Part shown: in pieces, positions 26,582-42,240 of the stretch
Layout of the letters: the number at the start of each line of letters is the position of its first letter
How positions within the stretch are numbered: the stretch's first letter is position 1
DNA from: Cladocopium goreaui
Taxonomy: Eukaryota > Sar > Dinophyceae > Suessiales > Symbiodiniaceae
Direction: 5' to 3'
DNA length: 64,000 nt
NCBI GenBank assembly: GCA_947184155.2
Contig: CAMXCT020001558.1
Coordinates: 109,501 to 173,500, forward strand
Program-made: the position numbers and the translations under genes
Notes under the pieces: generated by a model
Told to the model about the DNA's origin: nothing
Database searches by the model: none
The model's input: only the letters and a program-made list of their open reading frames with translations

Positions 26582-27890
26582 GATGAATCTAGGCATAGGC
26601 AGATGTTTCTGGGGTGTGTTGCAGCAAGTCTCATCCTTTCGCGAGGTGATGAAGTGCACATGTCACATGTGCTCGAGGCCGGTGAGGATAGGTGGATCAT
26701 CTGATGGGAAATCCATCATACTTAGTTTTATTATGTTTTATTAATTGTTGTTTATACTCCATTAAGAGGCATCAATCACCAGTATCAATCATTACTGACA
26801 ACAAAATAAACCATCATTATCTGGTTGGTGGTTTGGAACATTCGGATTATTTTTCCATATATTGGGAATAATGATCCCAACTGACTAATACTTTCAGAGG
26901 GTTGAAACCACCAACCAGTTATATATATATATGTGTGTGTGTACGGTATGTAATATCCATTATATGAGATAATTCCCACCACTAAGGGCAGTGATTGAAG
27001 ACTTAACGGAGTTTTCAGAAGTCTTTGAATGCGAGGGGATGAGATTAGGACTCGCAGCCTGCTCAACAGTTGAGCTTTGTCATACCCAAGGCCTGTCAAT
27101 GATAGGATGCATCTATCATGCATCTAGCGATGGAATTTCATAGACTCAATAAGTTTATCCCACTATTGATGGTTATATAATATCATATTAATTACTCATT
27201 ATTAAGTAATATAGGTAATGTATGGTAATGTTATTCTTGTTATTTCCTCCGCTGAGTGTTCCATAGAATTGCTCCGACTGATCGCAAAAACCACCTCCAA
27301 ATCCTCCAATCTCCTGGCCGATCAGAGCTGGTTCCGGGAGCTGTACGGATCAGACGAGTTATATTTCTATAGTATATATACAACAGTCAAGAATCAAGTA
27401 TAAATCCATTTGGTAAACTAAGATAGCTTTGAAAAATAGCAATTTCATCCAATCTACTGATTAAATTGATGGATGATGACAAATTTAATCCAAAAAATTA
27501 CATAACATCATATAACATCCAATATCAACAGTTAAATGTCTAATTATCCAAATCAACATCCAATATTTCAATGCTCATATTTTTCTGGGTAAATTATAAC
27601 GACCTCACTGCGACCTCACTGCGACCTCACTGGAAATCATGGTTAGTAAGCGGAATCATCCCCAAATGGCCTTAATTCAGGTTGGTGAAATATTATAATT
27701 TACCCATATCCAACATCCAATACCCTCTGGTAATTTAACATAACTATTGAAAATCACCATTTTTAGTGGGAAAATCCACTATTAATGGCCATTTTCAATA
27801 GCTATGTTAAATTACCAGAGGGTTACCCAGATTGTTTATCCAATATCAACAGATATCAACCGCAGGCCATGGGAGTCAGCAAGGTGCCGA
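12496..27890 (+). CDS. cysteine desulfurase (NifS/IscS/SCLY-like), split gene, at least 14 exons, partial at both ends
   Basis: PLP enzyme that removes sulfur from cysteine for Fe-S cluster or selenium metabolism. Conserved blocks come in family order, all on + and nearly all joinable in frame. Exons: 12496-12539 (TFMSNGTET), 14422-14481 (ASEHVAVLEVCKALERRG, PLP-stacking His), 16412 to about 16470 (HSNNETGALQPIKEI), 16967-16992 (VFMHCDASQ, Asp), 17496-17528 (SLGKLPVNVKE), 18213 to about 18276 (DVDLLTIAGHKLYAPKGVGA, Schiff-base Lys), 19450 to about 19490 (PLLHGAGQEAGRR), 20720-20745 (TENVIHIA), 21608-21654 (VGLGKACEIAARDLP), 21999-22035 (NQKHMQEMRDRL), 25488-25514 (VEANTLLSE), 26196-26238 (VADEVAASAGAACH, catalytic Cys), 26646-26677 (SDEVHMSHVLE), 27866 to about 27890 (AMGVSKVP). 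Not found: the N-terminus, a piece between 22035 and 25488, and the end after AMGV. Exon ends marked 'about' are unresolved. Compartment unknown. Confidence 0.88.
13812..14135. repeat. second TATAT/TTATA array, in a cysteine desulfurase intron
   Basis: About 320 bp of TATAT/TTATA units, similar to the 9.9-10.3 kb array. It lies between the desulfurase exons at 12496-12539 and 14422-14481. Confidence 0.85.
14266..14368. repeat. TACCCTCTGG inverted-repeat element (copy)
   Basis: Ends TACCCTCTGGTTATTTAACA and AAATAACCAGAGGGTA are inverted complements. The inner part carries ATGGAAAATGG...ATTTTCCATGG. It lies about 50 bp upstream of the SEHVAVLE exon of the cysteine desulfurase, inside the intron. 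Confidence 0.9.
16098..16180. repeat. GTAATGTGGGTAAAAC-family inverted-repeat element
   Basis: Ends AATATGGGTAGAACAATAAT and TTTTTTACCCACATTAGTA are inverted complements, with the inner word CATCCCCCAAATCA shared by other copies. It lies in the desulfurase intron before the NNETG exon. Confidence 0.55.
19569..19746. repeat. fused TACCCTCTGG and GTAATGTGGG family elements
   Basis: A TACCCTCCAGTAAACTAACATA left half runs to a TATGTTAAATTACCA right arm, then passes without a clean end into GGGAATGGCTTATGCTATC...GTTTAACCTCATTAC, the right part of the second family. It reads as one element inserted in, or recombined with, another. Confidence 0.6.
20103..20216. repeat. GTAATGTGGG-family element, CCCAATG subfamily
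   Basis: Ends GAGTTAAACCCAATCATAAC and GGCATTGGGTCTACCTCATTA, with inner AAATGGTGATGACTTGGGG. The same subfamily occurs at 29779-29930. It lies in the intron before the TENVIHIA exon. Confidence 0.55.
21104..21217. repeat. GTAATGTGGGTAAAAC inverted-repeat element (best copy)
   Basis: GTAATGTGGGTAAAACAATG at the left and CATTGTTTTACCCACATTAC at the right are a perfect 20-bp terminal inverted repeat 114 bp apart. It lies within the intron 20746-21607. Confidence 0.9.
21257..21365. repeat. CTGGTTGGTGG inverted-repeat element
   Basis: Left end TCTGATTGGTGGTTTGGAAC, right end ACCGCCAACCAGA. The inner words TTGGGA...TCCCAACTGACTTTC and TTTTTCAGAGGG are shared with copies at 26821 and 55571. Confidence 0.85.
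21457..21575. repeat. TACCATCTGG variant of the TACCCTCTGG element
   Basis: Ends TACCATCTGGCTATGACTAA and TTAGTCATAACCAGATGGTA are inverted complements. The TIR carries CTG|GCTATG, a GC-type donor motif, instead of CTG|GTAA. It lies 33 bp upstream of the VGLGKACEIA exon. Confidence 0.8.
22867..22970. repeat. TACCCTCTGG inverted-repeat element (copy, reverse orientation)
   Basis: TACCCTCTGGTAATTTAACA...GTTAGTTTACCAGAGGGTA, 104 bp. The internal order (TAGTGGATTTTCCCATTAAA) is the reverse complement of the copy at 25331. Flanked by TATA on both sides. Confidence 0.92.
23640..24060. repeat. AT-rich microsatellite stretch
   Basis: Long runs of TATATA and ATATAATATA between 23800 and 24060. A pure GA run lies upstream at 23115-23137. 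It sits in the unresolved stretch of the desulfurase gene between exons 22035 and 25488; no exon seen. Confidence 0.7.
25331..25436. repeat. TACCCTCTGG inverted-repeat element (copy)
   Basis: TACCCTCTGGTAAACTAACA...GTTAGTCATAACCAGAGGGTA, 106 bp. It ends 51 bp upstream of the 27-nt VEANTLLSE exon. Confidence 0.92.
25582..25691. repeat. ATATGGGTGTGTCTGAAAATAG inverted-repeat element
   Basis: ATATGGGTGTGTCTGAAAAT at the left and CTATTTTCAGACAAACCCATA at the right are inverted complements about 110 bp apart. It lies inside the GC-AG intron 25515-26195. Related copies at 46839 and 56036, and a partial one near 1104. Confidence 0.75.
26821..26918. repeat. CTGGTTGGTGG inverted-repeat element
   Basis: CTGGTTGGTGGTTTGGAACA...GAAACCACCAACCAG, 98 bp, with the inner pair TTGGGA/TCCCAACTGAC. 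It lies inside the GC-AG intron 26678-27865. Confidence 0.88.
27587..27705. repeat. GGGTAAATTATAA inverted-repeat element with triple CGACCTCACTG
   Basis: GGGTAAATTATAACGACCTC...TATTATAATTTACCC. The motif CGACCTCACTG is tandemly repeated three times near the left end. It lies inside intron 26678-27865, directly upstream of the next element. Confidence 0.7.
27721..27825. repeat. TACCCTCTGG inverted-repeat element (copy)
   Basis: TACCCTCTGGTAATTTAACA...TTAAATTACCAGAGGGTTA, 105 bp. It ends 41 bp before the AMGVSKVP exon. Confidence 0.9.
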
Positions 27891-29612
27891 GAAGTGGTGA
27901 ACCGTGGCGGAGGGGAAATCTGAAAAAGGAAAATATGGAGGTTTGAATGGGACATATATGGGAACATATGGGAACATATGAAAAAATCCACTATAAAAAT
28001 ATATATATATATATATACATATGTGTATATATATATATATGTGTGTGTATGTATATATGTATGTGTATATACATATATATAATTATATATACACATTATA
28101 TATACGTGGGCCATCATCTATAAATTGTCAATGGGAAGAGCTGAATTTGCTGAAGACCATGGGTAAATCCACCAGACATAGGGGAATCCACTGGGAGCAA
28201 ATCCTGTGGAAGATCTCCGTTCGCGCGCTGACAGATGTTCATTGGGTCATTTTTCCTGTGGAGTCCCTTGCCGAAGCGTATCAACATCCTTTTCAAAAGA
28301 AACAAAAGGGGAAAAAACCCAATCAGCTGGAAGAATGCTCGATAGTATTTGGATGTATTTGGTGAGTTCATTTTTGGGGTGCCAAAACTCCAGGCTTCAT
28401 CACCTGATCACCAGCTGCAGGATTGGGCCATGGGAACATGTCGCTTCACACTCGGACGAGAAAGTACGACGCAGGAGGCATCTGCAGAAAGGTCACGGGT
28501 CAGGCCATGCCAGGCCTACAAGATGTTATGAAGTTGGTCTATTATTCGATCTAACCATCAATTGATATATAGATATAGAATAGTATATATAACCATATAG
28601 ATAGTATATAATGTAGAATGTATAACTATATAGATATAGATAACCATATATTTATCTATAGATATATTTACCATAAATTGATTTATATATATATATATAT
28701 AGAATAATAGATATATTTATGGTAAATAGAAATATATTATAGATATATCTTACCATATAATATAGAATACTATATAGATATGTTTATCATAAATTGATGG
28801 TTAGTGTATGTTATTGTAGTTGTAAACCAACTTAGCCATCTAAGGGGCCCCACATTGTAGGGGCCACCCGTCATTTTTCGCATTTCCTTTCTATTTTGAA
28901 GCTAATGTGGATCTGTGCCCAAATCATTCTGTGCGATTTCCCCAGCCGAATCCAGCTGATTTTTTCCGGCTTAGGTCGCGATACGAAGAAAAAGTTTCAG
29001 CTTCTTGAACATGAACATGGACAAGATTTCAAATTAATTTAAAAACAATATCATGGCGAAACAGAGTGGGGCAACACGGAACCTGAAAATTTAGGTACCA
29101 GGATTTTTAAATACATGCACATATATATATATGGTTATGACCCTTGTATTGTTGGGTTCGAATTCTTACCAAAACAAAATGGCGCCAGGTAGACCATGCG
29201 GCGAAGGTCTTGGCTAAAACAGTGCTGAGGCTGGGCCAAAATTGACGTTGGACCTGCAAGCATGGGTTGGTTTTTTGAAATTCAACATAGGTCTATTTAT
29301 TTAGCATTATTTAGCTATATTTAGCTTTTGGGGGTATGAACCAAGCAAAATTCTAAAGATCACTAAGAAGATCATGTTTGGGATGCCAGGATGGGCGGAT
29401 GTTCATTGGTGAACACCCAGAGGCCACCAGTCATTTTGATGTGAAAAAGCCAAGGGTTCACCCGGGTGAATTCAGGAATGATCGTGTGTTTTCTTGAAGA
29501 AGTTGACTGGGCAGCAGAACGCAGAAATCGATGTGGCGTTTCTTTGCATTTCTGATGAGTATGGCATTATAACTTCCCCTGCGTTCAACTGTTCTTTCAT
29601 CATCTTTTCAAG
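27891..29612. other. AT-rich region, no exon recognised
   Basis: Contains TATA microsatellites around 27990-28110 and 28560-28790 and the short dispersed repeat at 28823. The last exon(s) of the cysteine desulfurase should lie here or further downstream, but I could not identify them. Confidence 0.4.
28823..28870. repeat. short dispersed repeat AAACCAACTTAG...GGCCCCACATTGTA
   Basis: About 48 bp beginning TAAACCAACTTAG and containing GGGGCCCCACATTGTAGG. The same pair of words, separated by 15-25 bases, recurs at 35882, 37466 and 59320. Confidence 0.6.
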
Positions 29613-29754
29613 GTACCCTCAAGGAGACCAAGGGGCAGCTATGGCAGCTACGGAAATCCATGGGCCTATGCTTCCATATCTACGTTGGTTCACCGGAGGG
29701 CATCTGGCAGTTTGATAATCCCTGGCAGATGCGCAGGCTCATGCCGGACGCGCA
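29613..29754 (+). CDS. exon-like island (unassigned)
   Basis: AG|G acceptor (TTTTCAAG|GTACC) opens a frame reading TLKETKGQLWQLRKSMG, then HIYVGSPEGIWQFDNPW and QMRRLMPDAQ, which can end at a GC donor (GCGCAG|GCACGG). It is richer in GC than its flanks and has ordinary protein composition with several Trp residues. I do not recognise the family. Its position downstream of the desulfurase suggests either a separate gene or an unrelated 3' exon. Confidence 0.4.
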
Positions 29755-29778
29755 GGCACGGGGCTTCATAAGATTAGT

Positions 29779-29930
29779 GAGGTAAACCCAATGCCATAAG
29801 CCATCCACAATTGTGGTTTATGAAATTCATTGAAATCTGCTACTACCATGGAATGCTGGGATGATGTTTAGTATGAGCACCAGTCATTATAGTCATCGTT
29901 GCTTGCTGGGATGCTATGGCATTGGGATTG
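29779..29930. repeat. GTAATGTGGG-family element, CCCAATG subfamily
   Basis: Ends GAGGTAAACCCAATGCCATA and ATGCTATGGCATTGGGATT are inverted complements, about 150 bp. Confidence 0.5.
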
Positions 29931-30274
29931 CAATGTTTTTGGAGACATCCATCATATTAATAAAAAACAGCATTCAACAGTGGAAAACAACAGCATTCAA
30001 TAGTGATATCCGCGTCTGATCGCACTTATCCAGCATTTGATTAAATGCCCTTTGGGATTTGTTGGTTGGTTTCCTTTCGTCTAAATTCTACAACCATGTG
30101 TTTTTTTCTTTCAGCTGGATCATGTTGTTTCCATTTCCCACTTTGTAAAACATGTAACATGCCCCGTGAAGATTTCTGAAGTTCCAGCTGCAGGCTGATG
30201 AGGCAGCAGAGGAGGCCACCATTGCGAGAGGGTGGGGAGACACCCCAATTTGGATGACCTTTGTTTTGATTGCT

Positions 30275-30383
30275 TACCCTCTGGAAATTTAACATAGCTA
30301 TTGAACATGGCCCATTTAGTTCGTTGATTTCCTCATTAAAGATTGAGATTTTCCAGTTCGCTATGTTAGTTTACCAGAGGGTA
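30275..30383. repeat. TACCCTCTGG inverted-repeat element (copy)
   Basis: TACCCTCTGGAAATTTAACA...GTTAGTTTACCAGAGGGTA. The left donor motif is mutated (CTGGAAA), while the right end is intact. Confidence 0.88.
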
Positions 30384-30962
30384 TATCCCATTCTTGGGCC
30401 AAATATTAGATCATATGATGTATAGATAGCACATGGCTGATTTTTTCAAATTTGCCTTATGCCGACTTATGTCAGGGAATCATTGGTTGGTAATTTCCAG
30501 TTTGAACAGTTGGATGCTCTGAATTTCAAAACCCACCATTTTGACGGCTTGTTCATCTTGTTCCATATCTTTGCTGGTTGAATGATGGTTTTTGATGGTG
30601 ACAACATGAAGCCCATCCAGTTCGCACCAGGCCCTACTGGTGGGAAAGATTGCAGGACAACCCCTGGATTCATGGGAAATTTAGAAAACATGGTTTCACG
30701 ATGTTTCACTTAAGATTGTCCTTACAGTAATCAAGCCAGTGATTCATAGAACTTGTTCAACTTCAATGTTTATTGGTTAATGTTGGTTATAAGTTGTAAA
30801 GACATTGATAATGTTAACCATTATTCAGAATCATTAACCATATCACTATATATATATGTACATACATGTATATATATATATGTATATATATATATAAGTG
30901 GCCTTATCTCAACTCCAATATACCGGTGATTTTCCCCATGCTGGCCATGTTTCCGTCGCCAG

Positions 30963-31030
30963 GTGGACCCGGAGTCGGTGAAGCTCACCCGCTTCACGCA
31001 CGGAATGGGCGCGGTGACCCGGATCTCCGA
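30963..31030 (+). CDS. exon-like island (unassigned)
   Basis: AG|G acceptor (GTCGCCAG|GTGG) opens a strongly GC-rich frame VDPESVKLTRFTHGMGAVTR, continuing ISDAMCRGG to a stop. GA or GC donors are available within ATCTCC|GACGCG. A TACCCTCTGG-family element begins about 25 bp downstream (31054). The high GC content and clean frame make it a good exon candidate; function unknown. Confidence 0.45.
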
Positions 31031-31053
31031 CGCGATGTGCCGTGGGGGATGAT

Positions 31054-31163
31054 GGACCCTCTGGTGATGTCAAAATAGCTATGGAAAATGGCCATAGAAA
31101 TAGTGGATTTTCCCATGAAAAATGGTGGATCTTTCCATAGTTATGTTAATTTACCAGAGGGTA
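31054..31163. repeat. TACCCTCTGG-family element, changed left end
   Basis: Left end GGACCCTCTGGTGATGTCAA (no TA), right end TTAATTTACCAGAGGGTA; 110 bp. It directly follows the exon-like island at 30963. Confidence 0.8.
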
Positions 31164-31884
31164 GATGATGGGGATGATGGAAATGGGAATGGGATATGAC
31201 TGGAATACTCGGAATATGATGGAAGATGAACCACGGATTTCAATGAAGCATGGAATCATGACCAGCTGGGAAATCCCCAAGAAAAAAATGAAGGTTTTGT
31301 GATGAGAAATCATCGTTCCCTAGTAGAAATGGGCGCATAAATGGTTATAAGTATACCTGTACCTTGGGGTTAGCAAGTAGAAATGAGCTTGGCATAATTG
31401 TGACTTATGAGTTTTTGAATGGTTGCCAATACCAAGGGTAGGAGCTGACTGGAAAAATGGTTGGCAGCAGGCGAAAGCCCCATTGCTAGTTGCGAAGCTT
31501 TCAGGGCTTGGGTTTCTGGTGCGTTTTCTCATTCGTTGCAGGCGTTTGTTTTTCTTCCAACGCAGGGTGCGTTGCACCCATTTCCAGTACATCACATCGC
31601 ATCGATTCGCATCGCACGCTCGTATGATGGCCGGATACAATCCAAGAACAATATCATGCACATGTATATATATATATATATTATACACCTCTCCCTCTCT
31701 CTCTCTCTATATATATATATATACATATACATACGTATGACAGTTATCATCACTTGTCAAATGGTTCGTATTCAACCGGAGAACGCCACCCCTTCAGTTC
31801 GAACAGCAGCCTTCAAGCGACCTCCGATGCTATGGGGGTACACCCCATTGTGGCATGTGCAGTATATCCCATAATATATATATA

Positions 31885-31982
31885 TACCCTCTGGTAATTT
31901 AACATTGAAAATGGCCATTTATAGTGGATTTTCCCATTAAAAATTGTGATTTTCCATAGCTATGTTAAATTACCAGAGGGTA
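31885..31982. repeat. TACCCTCTGG element inserted in a TA microsatellite
   Basis: TACCCTCTGGTAATTTAACA...TTAAATTACCAGAGGGTA, 98 bp, with (TA)n on both sides. This is consistent with insertion at, and duplication of, TA. It lacks the usual ATAGCT of the left arm. Confidence 0.92.
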
Positions 31983-32150
31983 TATATATATATATATATA
32001 TCCATATACATATATATTATGTATATCTTCGACCCCTCGCTAGTAGCATGGCCACGCCTTTTGTTGGCTGGCTGCCATGCGCGTCACCGTGGGCTCCACA
32101 GCTGAGAATTGCGAGCCCAGAGCTGCAGTTTTGGTGGTTTTAATGGGATT

Positions 32151-32503
32151 TACCCTCTGGTTATATAATCATGGTTAATATATGGATAATCTATGGATAA
32201 TCTATGGTTAATATATGGATAATCTATGGAAAATATGGATAATCTATGGTTTATGGTTAATAGTTACCCGGCCTGGTAAACATACAAAAAGCTATTGAAA
32301 ATGGCCCAGTCGAAATAGTTGATTTACCCATTAGAAATTGTGATTTGTCATATAGTTATGTCAAACGTTTACCAGAGGGTATGCGAATGGGATATACTCT
32401 CTGGTAAACTAACATAGCGAACTGGAAAATCACCATCTTTAATGAGGAAATCAACGAACTAAATGTGCCATTTTCAATAGCTATGTGAAATGGGCGGAGA
32501 GTA
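32151..32503. repeat. cluster of three TACCCTCTGG-family elements
   Basis: A left end TACCCTCTGGTTATATAATC at 32151 is followed by tandem GGATAATCTATGG-like units with no matching right end. Then comes a full copy 32265-32381 (TACCCGGCCTGGTAAAC...GTTTACCAGAGGGTA), then another 32395-32503 (TACTCTCTGGTAAACTAACA...GCGGAGAGTA). Three elements lie within about 350 bp. Confidence 0.8.
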
Positions 32504-33121
32504 TTCTTAATGAATTATAGGATACCATAGTTAACCGTAGTTTTTTTAGGATATCCCAGTCCGTTGATACCATAGTTGATCCCAGTCCGTGGGGTCTCAT
32601 AGGATGATCCTATTTATTGTGATGACTGGGGGATGGTTTATTATTGTTTTACCCACATTATACCCATAGCTAGCCTATAATAGCCTATAGGTAGCCTAAA
32701 AATCCCCAAAATAGCTGCCTATAATAATCTATGATTATGACACTTCAGACAATGTTCGAGATTTTTTTCAGGAAAAGATGCTGCTAAACTGTGATAACCC
32801 AACTACGCCAAGTGAAGAGATTATTACTTGGATCAGTTTGTCGCTGCATGCCCCCAACGGGCAGCAACCTTGCCTCACAAAGGTTTGGCTGGTGGTTGGA
32901 GATGTTTTTTATTCCCCCCTGAACCTGCTTACTATGAACCCAATTCACTATGTATAGATATATATAATATATATATATGTATAGATATATGTATATACAT
33001 ATATGTATATATAATATATATATATATATTTATATATATATACACATAGTAATCCGCAAAAAGATAGTAAAACCATCAGTGTTTCAGTCGGATTTTACTT
33101 TTCTATATCCTTATTTTAGGG

Positions 33122-33213
33122 CTTGCGACACCCAGCAGTGGTGGCCCCGGTGGGGGCTATGGCAGGAAAGTTGGCTCATCGAGTTAGATGTTCCGGAGAA
33201 GACCACGGCCGCT
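33122..33213 (+). CDS. exon-like island, frame ambiguous (unassigned)
   Basis: A GC-rich island open in more than one frame: ACDTQQWWPRWGLWQESW... (stop at 33213) or LRHPAVVAPVGAMAGKLAHR. No known family matched in either frame. Listed as possible coding only. Confidence 0.2.
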
Positions 33214-33879
33214 TGACACACAGATGTTTCGGTGTATATATATATACACAGTGAGTATATATTATATCTGTTAATGTATAGATATGATTAATAGATTATA
33301 GTCATAGACGATCATAACAATATTGTAATTTGCATTGAATATCATAGAACATATAGACATATATATATATACAATATACATGCATATATGATATATGCAT
33401 AATATATAGTATATATTCATTGATATATATATAATGTATACATGCTTATCTACATACATACACGCACGTATATGGAACTGTAGGGAGATACTTCGGAAAA
33501 AAAAACCGGAGAATCACCCTCTGAATACGCGTGGAATTCGAAGTGTTACAGACGTTTTAGCACCGCATCCTCTACATGTTTTAACTCTGTTTTACATTGA
33601 AAGTCTGCAGGTGTGCTTTAAAACTGCAACTTTCAGACATGCTCCGGGAAGATCAAAAGATTGTGATATATTGTGATCTTTTGCAAGATGTCCGTGTTTC
33701 CCCCCCGAGGGGATAACGTCTCATTTGAGTTGACGTATGTTTTCATTGTGATTTCGCTGTCAGCCACGTCAGCCCATTTTGGTCACATGTTGGTGGACTC
33801 TGGGCCATCGTTGGGTCGCTGAAACGTTGGCTCGCGTCTACCCATCTATATCCTTATGTATGTATAACACAATCAAAAG

Positions 33880-33985
33880 TACCCTCTGGTAAACTAACAT
33901 AGCCATGGAAAATGGCTATTAATAGCGGATTTACCAATTGAAAATGGTGGATCTTTCCATGGTTATGTTAGTTTACCAGAGGGTA
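33880..33985. repeat. TACCCTCTGG inverted-repeat element (copy)
   Basis: TACCCTCTGGTAAACTAACA...GTTAGTTTACCAGAGGGTA, 106 bp, both ends intact. Confidence 0.92.
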
Positions 33986-34113
33986 ATTATATATGCACAC
34001 CCCTCCTCTAAAGGAACAGTTCGATGTTGAAAAACCACCATTTCTAGATCAGTGTTCCATGATTTTTCCATCATTTTACACATGTTCATGTTACCCAAGC
34101 TGATCTTCCAAGG

Positions 34114-34180
34114 TCGCCTCACTGAAGCGGATCTTGCAGAAACCACCGCACTCTTTGGAGGTCACAGCGGCAACCAAGGT
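34114..34180 (+). CDS. weak exon candidate with a duplicated 19-bp word
   Basis: AG|G acceptor (TTCCAAG|GTCGCC) opens a frame reading RLTEADLAETTALFGGHSG. The word GGATCTTGCAGAAACCACC from its middle is repeated about 100 bp downstream (34229-34247). No family recognised. Confidence 0.2.
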
Positions 34181-35881
34181 CCTGTTGCTTGACGAAAAGC
34201 CGTTGATAGCTTTCGGCCATGGGAAATGGATCTTGCAGAAACCACCAAAGGTGGGAATTTCATGGAATATTCATGGAATATTGGGGTATTAATGGGGTAT
34301 TATATATATATATATACAGTATACAGTATACAATATGGTATATGTATGGTATATATGGTATATGTATGGTATATATGGTATATTAATGGGGTAGTTATGA
34401 TATAATATATATATATATGGTATATATGGTATAAAGTTTTTGTTTAGAAACTAACTATTGGCTAATCATGGCTACCCTGGACAAGTCCCGGAGTTCCGTG
34501 AGGCCTTGGGCCAAAGCTCTCACCGAACATTTTGGGCCCTATGACTCTTGGAGCCACTGCAAACATGGCAATGGACCATGGCCCACTATGTCAACTATGT
34601 AGATATAAATATGTATGATATAACCTATTGATCCTTGCCTTTTTTCTTTTTGGGACATTGTTAGACTTTAAGCTGACTACATTTGCAACAGCACCTGGTC
34701 AGATTTGTCGGCGGAACCAGGTTTCGCAACAACGGTGCTTTGCTTGCATGATGGTTTCTGGGTGGCGGAGCACCTTTTTCGTCAGACAGATGAGCTAGAC
34801 TCGCTAGACATTGTCCCAACATCAGAAAATGGTCGCTGCTTAAGTCGGCTGTTTCATGAAACATGCTTTGGCTTCACAAAGTTTAATTATTTTATTATAA
34901 TGTTTTATCCCTAGTTCTGAAACGTTGCAGCTTTTCACTCACATCCGAACCTTTGCCGAGAGGCAACTCTCATCAAGCATGCCAGATCATCAGCAAGAAA
35001 CAACTCGAAATGTGTGCTGACTATGGAGCATGGTCCATTGATAGATTTACTTCGATGATTTACCTCTCAGAAATGGAGATTATTCCATAGCTGAATGGCT
35101 TTTAGGGTCTTTTTCCCCTTCCGAGCCTAGGAGTATTGACGACACTCTTCGACAAAGAGCTTGTGCACAGTCATGCACCTTTGGTTATGTTGGCTTTTCA
35201 GTGTAGTTGGATTATATACCTATATACATTGGGGGATGGTCATCAATCCATCAATAGGTATGTCAGGTATGTACATACCCATTTTAATGGTTCCCATTAT
35301 GGGATGGATGACCATAAACAATGCACCATGTTTTGACCAGATTCATATGGTTATATATCGATGTAAATTCATTCATATATGCTGGCCGCATGACCATCTT
35401 GATATTTCAAGAAAACGTAGTCGTGATTGTTGTTGTTCTTATTACTTTCATCATTGCTGTTGCTCTTACTGCTACAACTTTGGGTCATGGGATTGGCTAA
35501 CTGGTTAGATCTGGTTGGGTTATAAACCACTAAACCATGGATTTTCCTATGAAATATCGGGTTTCCTGTAGATTTTCTCTTAAACCAACCTGCTGATAAA
35601 TCCCAATTACTGTATCCATTTGCTAACACCCATCTAAGTGCCATCGCTCATGGCAGCTTCAGGTAACTCTGCTGAATGCATCTTGGCTCCCTGCAGTTGC
35701 TGTAGTTACAATGTGGGGCCGCTCAAAACCATTGGAAAATGGTGATTTGACCAAGAACAATGATGTTTTTATGGGATTTATAGCTGATTTATGATGTTTA
35801 AGTTGATTTTTGACTACAATAAGTAGGCCTAAGTAGGGTTCAAGGTGGATATATCATGATATATCTATAATCGGATGGAGC

Positions 35882-35922
35882 TACAAACCAACTTATAGCT
35901 AGGGCGCCCCACCTTGTACCCT
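35882..35922. repeat. short dispersed repeat AAACCAACTTA...GCCCCACCTTGTA
   Basis: TACAAACCAACTTATAGCTAGGG followed by CGCCCCACCTTGTACC, a relative of 28823, 37466 and 59320. Confidence 0.5.
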
Positions 35923-36624
35923 GCTGAAAAGCAACATAAATATGGCAAGCCTCTAATTTGTAGATCCTCTTCCGAACGGGACACCATGGTTTTACTGATG
36001 TTTGCTGGAGGGTATATCATGTTGTATCATGTTGTATTCAATTCACGTAGATATCAGGAACCCCAAGTCTTGCCAGCATGGTCATTATTATGGTAAGTGT
36101 ACCAATAATTTTGTTGTATTACTGTAACAGTGATATTATCAAACAAAACGGTAACATAACAAAGCATATGTCATATGTCATTACAGTAATTTAGGTAAAC
36201 ATCATATATAACAGTAATAACATAACAAGGTCGTTCTCCTGAGGATATAGATGAGTAACAGTATACTTATACCACAGTATTATTATATTACTGCACCCAT
36301 AGAGGAGTATAACTATCGTATTACAGGGATATAAGTAACTTATTCATAGTTATTCATAGTTACCATAACAGTGGGTATTACTATTCCTATTAGCAACTAT
36401 AACCATATATAAATCTGCAACGGTTACATTCTTGTTATAGTACTGTCGTATTACCCAGTTATAAATGGCTTATAATCCCATAAAAACATATATAAACTAT
36501 AGATCTATCACCTATAAACCATAGTGAAATTGGACTTCTTGGCACCAACTTAGCGATTCCGAACTGGGGCTTGGCACCCTGGTGATGTCGTACTCCCCAT
36601 GGTCCAACGGTCCCATGGTCCCAG

Positions 36625-42240
<5,616 letters not shown>

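Noticed and set aside
12496..27890. Bacterial contamination or recent horizontal transfer of the cysteine desulfurase
   Set aside because: The gene is interrupted by many GC/GA/GT-AG introns with the same AG|G rule and the same repeat families as the other genes, so it is a resident nuclear gene.
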